From assembly GCA_002420115.1 (NCBI GenBank), contig DIHK01000048.1, positions 50,346-60,482 on the forward strand: a stretch of DNA of 10,137 bases, in the 5' to 3' direction. This DNA is from Nitrospira sp. UBA5698 (GTDB taxonomy: Bacteria > Nitrospirota > Nitrospiria > Nitrospirales > Nitrospiraceae). This document shows positions 5,562 through 10,137 of this stretch, one piece after another. The position numbers and the translations under genes were made by a program. Positions within the stretch are counted from its first letter, which is position 1, and every line of letters begins with the position of its first letter. Under the pieces are notes generated by a model. It was not told the origin of the DNA and searched no databases. It saw only the letters and a list, made by a program, of their open reading frames with translations.

Positions 5562-6095
5562 ATGGCAAAGAAATCAGCACGTACGGCAGCGGGACTTCGA
5601 TTCGGCATTGTGGTGGCACGATTTAATCAGCGGATCACCAGTATGTTGCTGCGTGCCTGTACCGATACACTGGCCCACTGTGGTGTGGCCGCGAACGACG
5701 TTCAGGTTGTGCGTGTGCCAGGCGCGTTTGAAATTCCCCTTGTGGCTCGTACGATGGCGCGGGCGAATCGCTTTGATGCGGTGATTTGTTTAGGAGCCGT
5801 GATTCGCGGCGATACTCCCCATTTCGACTACATCTGCTCGGAAGTGAGCCGTGGGATTGGTCAGGCCTCCTTGGAAACCGAGGTGCCGATCATCTTTGGC
5901 GTGTTGACGACTGAGACGGTGGCGCAGGCGGAGGAGCGTGCGGACCAGAAGCAATTCAACCGTGGCGGTGCGGCGGCACAATCTGCGATCGAGATGGTGA
6001 AGGTCATGCGGATGATTCGGGGAGAAGCTGATAAGGTGGCAGGTTCCAAGCTGACAAGTCGGAACGGTCGGGCTCGATTGAGGAGAAAACAATGA
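5562..6095 (+). CDS. ribH: 6,7-dimethyl-8-ribityllumazine synthase (RibH), with a basic C-terminal tail
   Basis: Joins 3,4-dihydroxy-2-butanone 4-phosphate (from RibBA) to the aminopyrimidine to form lumazine, the penultimate step to riboflavin. The family usually assembles as pentamers or icosahedral shells. Motifs in order: FNQRIT (21-26), VPGAFEIPL (52-60), CLGAVIRGDTPHFDYIC (76-92) with the proton-transfer H87, and FGVLTTETVAQAEERA (112-127). The frame stays open upstream, but the ATG at 5562 has TGGAG about 11 nt before it and aligns with family starts. The product is 177 residues, about 20 more than usual; residues 154-177 form a tail with eight Lys/Arg, ending RARLRRKQ. It follows ribBA, whose product it uses. 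Confidence 0.95.
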   Translation: MAKKSARTAAGLRFGIVVARFNQRITSMLLRACTDTLAHCGVAANDVQVVRVPGAFEIPLVARTMARANRFDAVICLGAVIRGDTPHFDYICSEVSRGIGQASLETEVPIIFGVLTTETVAQAEERADQKQFNRGGAAAQSAIEMVKVMRMIRGEADKVAGSKLTSRNGRARLRRKQ

Positions 6096-6169
6096 TCAGT
6101 GTGTTGTCAGTCGGGTTCGTTTGTCGACCGGATTTCCTGTCGGCCTGTCAGCTATTGAGCCATGGGTAG
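6092..6169 (+). CDS. 25-codon ORF bridging ribH and nusB
   Basis: The ATG at 6092 overlaps the ribH stop (ATGA) and has AGGAG at 6081-6085, six bases upstream. The frame reads MISVLSVGFVCRPDFLSACQ and five more residues to a TAG at 6167-6169, which overlaps the nusB start codon at 6162. A strong ribosome binding site here contrasts with the lack of one before nusB. The simplest reading is that ribosomes finishing ribH translate this ORF and re-start on nusB. The peptide matches no family I know, and the short ORF could also be chance. Confidence 0.3.
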   Translation: MISVLSVGFVCRPDFLSACQLLSHG

Positions 6170-6623
6170 CCGTCATCAGGCTCGCGAACGCGCCTTGCAG
6201 ATCCTTTTTCAGCACGATATTCATGGCAAGGGGGACCTTCGGCTGGATGAGTTTTGGCGCGAGTATTCCGTTTCCGAGGAGTCTCGAGCCTTTGCGGAAC
6301 AGTTGGTTCGGGGTGTGCTGGAACATCGGAAGGAGCTTGATGCCACCATCGCGAAGTACGCGACGAACTGGACGGTGAATCGCATGCCGATCGTCGATCG
6401 CAATATTTTGCGTGCCGGACTGTACGAGTTGCTCTGGGTCGATGAGGTTCCTGCGAAGGTCACGATGGATGAATCGATTGAGTTGGCCAAGAGTTTCGGA
6501 GATGATGATGCCTCAAAGTTTGTCAATGCCGTGCTGGACAAGGCATTGACAACTGACTCACGATTAGCTGCGAAGCGGGCGGACCCGAATCGGCCGATGT
6601 GGAGGAGAGCAGACGGTGATTGA
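6162..6623 (+). CDS. nusB: Transcription antitermination protein NusB
   Basis: A small all-helical protein that, with NusE (ribosomal protein S10), binds boxA RNA and supports antitermination, chiefly on rRNA operons. The N-terminus has the family pattern RHQARERALQILFQHD (4-19). The conserved C-terminal part runs IVDRNILRAGLYELLW (77-92), VDEVPAKVTMDESIELAKSF (93-112) and KFVNAVLDKA (119-128). The 153-residue length is slightly above the usual 130-145 because of an arginine-rich tail. The ATG at 6162 is the first possible start, since an in-frame TGA lies at 6156-6158. No convincing ribosome binding site precedes it, so coupling from the preceding small ORF is likely. NusB next to RibH is a common bacterial arrangement. 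Its 3' end overlaps purB by 8 nt. Confidence 0.95.
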   Translation: MGSRHQARERALQILFQHDIHGKGDLRLDEFWREYSVSEESRAFAEQLVRGVLEHRKELDATIAKYATNWTVNRMPIVDRNILRAGLYELLWVDEVPAKVTMDESIELAKSFGDDDASKFVNAVLDKALTTDSRLAAKRADPNRPMWRRADGD

Positions 6624-7953
6624 GCGGTACACGCGTCCACAAATGAAAGCCATTTGGGACTTGAAGCACAAATATGAGATCTGGCTGGAGGTCGAACTCC
6701 AGGCCTGTGCGGCATTTGAACAGGCCAAACAGGCTCCGCGTGGAACGGCGGCGAGAATCAGGAAGCGGGCCAGAATCGACATCGACCGAATCGCCGAGAT
6801 TGAGAAAGTCACGAAACATGATGTGATCGCCTTTCTGGAGTCCCTCATGGACAGCGTGGGGCCGGACCACCGGTTTCTTCACATGGGACTGACCTCCTCG
6901 GATATCGTTGATACCTCATTGGCCGTGCAAATGACTGAGGCGCTGGATGTGATCTTGGGCGGCGTCGAACGGCTGCTGGCTGTCCTACGGCAGCAGGCCT
7001 TCCGCTACAAAGATCTGGTGATGGTAGGGCGGTCTCATGGCATTCACGGGGAGCCTATCTCTTTTGGCCTGAAACTCGCCCTCTGGTATGAAGAAGTCGG
7101 GCGTCATCAAGCACGGTTGCGATCGGTTCGGCACGAGATTGCAGTCGGCAAATTGTCCGGTGCCATGGGAACCTTTGCGCATCAAGGTCCTGAGATTGAA
7201 GAGTATGTCTGTGCCAAGCTCGGCTTGAAGGCCGATCCCGTGTCCAATCAGGTGGTGCAACGAGATCGCCATGCATCCTACGCAACGGCGCTTGCCCTGC
7301 TGGCGGCCAGTATCGAGAAAATTGCCACGGAGATTCGACACCTGCAGCGGACGGAAGTGCTCGAGGCCGAAGAATATTTCTCGGAAGGCCAAAAGGGATC
7401 CTCAGCCATGCCGCATAAGCGGAACCCGATCGTCTCGGAGAATTTGTGCGGACTGGCCCGACTCGTGCGCGCGAATAGTCTCGCAGCTATGGAAAACGTC
7501 GCCCTCTGGCATGAACGTGACATCAGCCATTCGTCGGTGGAGCGGGTGATCATGCCGGACAGTACGATTCTGGTGGATTACATGCTGGCCAAGGTCACGG
7601 ATCTCATCGAGCATCTGGTCGTCTATCCGGAGCGCATGCGGCGAAATCTCGAACTGACCGGGGGGTTGGTCTATTCGCAGCGGTTGCTGTTGGCGCTCAT
7701 CGAGAAGGGTGCGCAGCGCAAAGAGTCGTACGAAGCGGTTCAGCGGAATGCGATGGCGTCCTGGCGGGGGGGCGGCGGATTGCAGGAATTGGCTGAGAAG
7801 GATCCCTTTATCTCGCAACACCTGAACGGGCGTGAGATTGCGACCTGTTTCAACCCGCAATACTATCTGCGCCATCTCGACCAAATCTATCAACGGGTAT
7901 TTGGACGGGCAAGGTCGTCCTCCGGCGGTAGGAAGAAGGGAGCGAGGTCATGA
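6616..7953 (+). CDS. purB: Adenylosuccinate lyase (PurB)
   Basis: A 445-residue cytoplasmic enzyme of the fumarase/aspartase superfamily that removes fumarate from SAICAR (to AICAR) and from adenylosuccinate (to AMP). Visible motifs are HMGLTSSDIVDTS (89-101), RSHGIHGEP (139-147) with catalytic acid H141, and the superfamily signature SSAMPHKRNP (262-271), whose S262 is the usual catalytic base. Translation starts at GTG 6616, inside the end of nusB, with GGAGG at 6601-6605; the product MIERYTRPQM fits the family N-terminus. The C-terminus ends in a basic, glycine-serine-rich tail (RARSSSGGRKKGARS). Its stop overlaps the cld start (ATGA at 7950-7953), so the two are probably translationally coupled. 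Confidence 0.97.
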   Translation: MIERYTRPQMKAIWDLKHKYEIWLEVELQACAAFEQAKQAPRGTAARIRKRARIDIDRIAEIEKVTKHDVIAFLESLMDSVGPDHRFLHMGLTSSDIVDTSLAVQMTEALDVILGGVERLLAVLRQQAFRYKDLVMVGRSHGIHGEPISFGLKLALWYEEVGRHQARLRSVRHEIAVGKLSGAMGTFAHQGPEIEEYVCAKLGLKADPVSNQVVQRDRHASYATALALLAASIEKIATEIRHLQRTEVLEAEEYFSEGQKGSSAMPHKRNPIVSENLCGLARLVRANSLAAMENVALWHERDISHSSVERVIMPDSTILVDYMLAKVTDLIEHLVVYPERMRRNLELTGGLVYSQRLLLALIEKGAQRKESYEAVQRNAMASWRGGGGLQELAEKDPFISQHLNGREIATCFNPQYYLRHLDQIYQRVFGRARSSSGGRKKGARS

Positions 7954-8744
7954 TGCCCTTATTTCTCAGGACGGTCATGTGCATTTTTCTCTTCATGAGT
8001 TTCTGGTTTTCTCCCGTCTCTGCGGGAGTGGATCGGGAGAAACTCCTGAGCGAATCGGGAGTCTACGGCAGTTTTGCCGTCTTTGCGCTCGATGACCAGT
8101 GGGGAAAACTTGACTCCTCCACTCGCATCGCTCGTCTGGCTACACTCAAAGGGGTGGTGGAGCAGCATCGGGAGCATGTGGCGATCGATCTGTACCTGCT
8201 TCGCGGACTTGCCGATCATGCCGATCTGTTGTTCCGCATTCATGGGATGGAGTTGCGTGACAATCAAGCGTTTCTCCTCGACTTGAAGAGTAGTCAATTC
8301 GGGCGACATCTCAAGACAGCCGGAATCATGCATGGGATGACGAAGAAACCATCCTATGTTCCTGGATTTTCCGAGCAGATGAAGGCGGATCTCACGTCTC
8401 CGAGCGAGCCGGGGCAGAAACCCTATGCGATCGTGATCCCGGTCAAGAAATCAGCCGAATGGTGGGGGATGGATCGTGAAAAGCAGATTGCCATGATGCA
8501 GGAGCATACCGCAGCCGCGTTGCCGTACTTGAAGACCGTCAAACGGAAACTTTATCACTCGACGGGTTTGGACGATCTCGACTTCATTACCTACTTTGAA
8601 ACATCGAAGCTGGAAGACTTTCATAGTCTGATGCTGTCGCTTGAGAAGGTGAAGGAGTTTCAGTATGTTCGTCGAATCGGTCATCCCACTCTCCTAGGGG
8701 TCGTGCAATCTGTGGACGAGATTATTGAATCGTTGGTCCAGTGA
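7950..8744 (+). CDS. cld: Exported chlorite dismutase (chlorite O2-lyase), heme enzyme
   Basis: Converts chlorite to chloride and O2. The 264-residue product begins with a Sec-type signal peptide: R7, a hydrophobic core (about residues 8-20), then SPVSA as a cleavage site near A25, so the enzyme is probably periplasmic. The mature part closely resembles Nitrospira chlorite dismutase as I remember it: KLLSESGVYG (31-40), YLLRGLADHADLLFRIH (82-98), KPYAIVIPVKKSAEWW (157-172), and LPYLKTVKRKLYHSTGLDD (191-209). H186 (in QEHT) is the predicted proximal heme ligand and R199 (in TVKRK) the distal arginine. Counting from V27 they become 160 and 173, the numbers I recall for the N. defluvii enzyme. 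W171-W172 of the heme pocket are also kept. This is the long lineage, not the short cytoplasmic form or coproheme decarboxylase. The start overlaps the purB stop; purC follows after 21 bp. Confidence 0.93.
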   Translation: MMPLFLRTVMCIFLFMSFWFSPVSAGVDREKLLSESGVYGSFAVFALDDQWGKLDSSTRIARLATLKGVVEQHREHVAIDLYLLRGLADHADLLFRIHGMELRDNQAFLLDLKSSQFGRHLKTAGIMHGMTKKPSYVPGFSEQMKADLTSPSEPGQKPYAIVIPVKKSAEWWGMDREKQIAMMQEHTAAALPYLKTVKRKLYHSTGLDDLDFITYFETSKLEDFHSLMLSLEKVKEFQYVRRIGHPTLLGVVQSVDEIIESLVQ

Positions 8745-8765
8745 GCTGAAGGCTGAGGTCTGATC

Positions 8766-9470
8766 ATGGCGACAGGGGAACTGCTTTACGAAGGCAAGGC
8801 GAAGAAAATCTTTTCGACCGGAAACTCAGACCAGGTCATTCAGTATTTCAAGGACGACGCGACGGCCTTCAATGCACAGAAACGTGGCACCATCGTCGAA
8901 AAAGGGGTGATCAATAATAAAGTTTCGGAGCGACTCTTTCGGCTCTTAGAGCAGGGGGGGATCCGCACTCACTTTGTGGAGCGGTTGAATGATCGAGAAA
9001 TGCTCGCAAAGCGAGTCCGAATCGTGCCGGTGGAAGTCGTGGTGCGGAATACGGTGGCAGGCAGTCTGGCGAAGCGGCTGGGATTGAAAGAGGGGAATCG
9101 GATTGATCCGGCGGTGGTTGAGTTCTATTACAAGAACGACGCACTGGGCGACCCACTGGTCAACGACGACCATCTGCGGTTGATGAACGTCGCGACGCCT
9201 GGTGTCTTGCGGGAGCTGCGCGAGCTGGGGCACGCGGTGAACAAGATTTTGAAGCCGTTCTTCGCCGAGCGGAAAATGCAGCTGGTGGATTTCAAGCTCG
9301 AGTTCGGTGTGTTCCATAATAAATTGATCCTGGCGGACGAAATTTCTCCGGACACCTGTCGCTTGTGGGATACGACGACCGGTGAGTCGATGGATAAAGA
9401 TCGGTTTCGGAAGGATATGGGGAAGGTCGAGGAGGCGTATCAGGAGGTGTTGAAGCGAGTGTGTGGATAG
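8766..9470 (+). CDS. purC: SAICAR synthetase (PurC)
   Basis: Couples CAIR to aspartate with ATP to give SAICAR, the substrate of PurB, in de novo purine synthesis. At 234 residues it has the normal length of a monofunctional PurC. Motifs: YEGKAKKIF (8-16) and the following DDATAFNAQKRG (30-41) for nucleotide binding; signature 1 VPVEVVVRNTVAGS (87-100); signature 2 LVDFKLEFG (173-181); and ADEISPDTCRLWD (190-202). The ATG at 8766 has GAGG at 8755-8758, seven bases upstream. The next recognised gene is 240 bp away, the widest gap in this plus-strand run, and that gap is rich in stem-loops. Confidence 0.97.
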   Translation: MATGELLYEGKAKKIFSTGNSDQVIQYFKDDATAFNAQKRGTIVEKGVINNKVSERLFRLLEQGGIRTHFVERLNDREMLAKRVRIVPVEVVVRNTVAGSLAKRLGLKEGNRIDPAVVEFYYKNDALGDPLVNDDHLRLMNVATPGVLRELRELGHAVNKILKPFFAERKMQLVDFKLEFGVFHNKLILADEISPDTCRLWDTTTGESMDKDRFRKDMGKVEEAYQEVLKRVCG

Positions 9471-9710
9471 CAGGGATCTGATCCTTGCCTGCTTACCCAC
9501 GGTAACTCGACCGCACAGCGATTCGCCGTCGCTCGGCACGCGAAACTTGTTCCGTTCTAAGCGGAGCTTACACGGAACATCGAACATCGGGAGTCGTCCG
9601 CAAGGCGGAGCGTTCAGGCTCAGCGAGTGCGGTGGCTCGAGTTCCCCTGATATCGCAGGGCAAGGCTCAGAGTCTCCTCCTGATCTTTGGGGGAGAGGGA
9701 AGAAGGAAGG
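9471..9710 (+). other. 240-bp gap after purC holding four small stem-loops
   Basis: No convincing gene: an open frame across the segment has no ribosome binding site and a low-complexity product. Four perfect or near-perfect hairpins are packed into 117 bp: TTACC-CAC-GGTAA (9493-9505), AGCGA-N7-TCGCT (9517-9533), a long two-part stem (9548-9579) and TCCGC-AAG-GCGGA (9597-9609). None has a following U-run. A 7-bp tandem repeat AACATCG occurs at 9577-9590. The segment may be an RNA-structured spacer or an extragenic repeat element. Confidence 0.55.
9548..9579 (+). other. Largest stem-loop of the purC downstream gap
   Basis: TGTTCCGT (9548-9555) pairs perfectly with ACGGAACA (9572-9579). Inside, after a small internal loop (TC against C), TAAGC (9558-9562) pairs with GCTTA (9566-9570) around a GGA triloop. 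This gives 13 base pairs in total. No T-tract follows, so it is not a typical intrinsic terminator. Confidence 0.6.
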
Positions 9711-9929
9711 ATGTTACGGGCGTACTTGAATTATGGGCTGATTGCGTCGGTGGTGGTCTGGGCGGCCATTGTCGGTGTGATGGCCTATCGGTTGAATGAG
9801 TCGCCGTGGCGGTGGGCGTTCGTGGGATTGGTGTTGTGCGGCGGGCTTACCATCGCTGTGATTCTCTGGATCAAGAAGTATGTGGATCGGATGAATGCAG
9901 CTGAGGAGAAGCAGGAGAGTAGGTTGTGA
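9711..9929 (+). CDS. Small protein of unknown function with two predicted membrane helices, 72 residues
   Basis: I do not recognise the family. The protein begins MLRAYLNYGL and has two hydrophobic segments, about residues 7-26 and 34-54, joined by a short loop containing RLNESPWRW. A charged C-terminal tail follows (IKKYVDRMNAAEEKQESRL, 54-72), probably cytoplasmic by the positive-inside rule. The ATG at 9711 follows a purine-rich stretch (GGGAGAGGGAAGAAGGAAGG) that can serve as ribosome binding site; a TTG start at 9687 would add eight residues within that stretch and is less likely. Its TGA overlaps the purS GTG (GTGA, 9926-9929), so it is probably translated together with purS. Codon use is like its neighbours. 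A purine-related role is not shown by the sequence. Confidence 0.75.
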   Translation: MLRAYLNYGLIASVVVWAAIVGVMAYRLNESPWRWAFVGLVLCGGLTIAVILWIKKYVDRMNAAEEKQESRL

Positions 9930-10137
9930 AAGCTAAAATTCATGTGACGCTGAAACAGGGGATTCTCGACCCACAGGGGAAGGCTATCGAGCATGCTCTG
10001 GACTCGCTGGGGTTCAAGCATGCGGCCAATGTTCGTGTCGGGAAATATATGGAGTTGGACCTTCAAGAGTCTGACAAAGCAAAGGCCGAAGCTCAGGTGA
10101 AATCGATGTGCGAGAAGCTCTTGGCGAATACGATTAT
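9926..10137 (+). CDS. purS: Phosphoribosylformylglycinamidine synthase subunit PurS, truncated at the window edge
   Basis: The small subunit that, with PurQ (glutaminase) and PurL (synthetase), makes FGAM in the fourth step of purine synthesis; PurS bridges the other two. Seventy codons are present: VKAKIHVTLKQGILDPQGKA (1-20), then LDSLGFKHAANVRVGKYMEL (25-44), the two most conserved parts of the family, and a helical stretch ending at LLANTI. A full PurS has about 80-85 residues, so only the last 10-15 are cut off by the edge. The GTG start at 9926 overlaps the previous stop and has AGGAG at 9913-9917, eight bases upstream. purQ and purL would be expected next, but that is inference. Confidence 0.92.
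   Translation, partial: MKAKIHVTLKQGILDPQGKAIEHALDSLGFKHAANVRVGKYMELDLQESDKAKAEAQVKSMCEKLLANTI

Noticed and set aside
4502..5608. Long minus-strand open frame of 368 codons opposite ribBA
   Set aside because: It lies antisense to a gene with intact catalytic motifs throughout, and its translation resembles no known family; a codon-bias shadow.
9463..9729. 88-codon open frame spanning the gap after purC
   Set aside because: No ribosome binding site, a Ser/Gly/Arg-rich product of no recognisable family, overlap with the small membrane protein gene, and a sequence better explained by the stem-loops.

Overview
The window looks like chromosomal DNA of a Nitrospira-type nitrite-oxidising bacterium (phylum Nitrospirota). 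This is inferred from gene content and remembered family resemblance, because no database search was possible. The strongest pointers are an exported chlorite dismutase that closely resembles the Nitrospira enzyme as I remember it, a NarK/NNP-type nitrate/nitrite porter, and moderately GC-rich coding sequence. No transposase, integrase, phage gene, CRISPR array, tRNA or rRNA was seen.

Left block, minus strand (1-2676): a heat-shock block. An RpoH-type sigma factor (1672-2676) is followed, in the direction of transcription, by groES (1115-1414) and groEL (start at 1011, running off the left edge after 337 codons). A sigma-32-like promoter lies in front of groES. A strong stem-loop sits between groES and groEL.

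Divergent intergenic region (2677-3009): it holds an extended -10 promoter for rpoH, three copies (two direct, one inverted) of a 10-11 bp AACTTGAAAC-type repeat, a compact hairpin, and a sigma-70-like promoter for the gene to the right.

Right block, plus strand (3010-10137): a nitrate/nitrite porter (3010-4212), ribBA (4289-5497), ribH (5562-6095), nusB (6162-6623), purB (6616-7953), chlorite dismutase cld (7950-8744), purC (8766-9470), a gene for a 72-residue two-helix membrane protein (9711-9929), and purS (from 9926, running off the right edge). Many junctions are tight or overlapping, which suggests cotranscription. The block joins riboflavin synthesis, antitermination and de novo purine synthesis. 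RibBA uses GTP, a product of the purine pathway. Into the purine run are inserted an exported heme enzyme and a small membrane protein, neither with an obvious purine role.

Most of the window is ordinary housekeeping sequence. The points most worth a second look are the placement of cld inside the purine operon, four small stem-loops crowded into the 240 bp after purC, the unknown membrane protein coupled to purS, a 25-codon ORF bridging ribH and nusB, and the conserved-looking RNA structure between groES and groEL.
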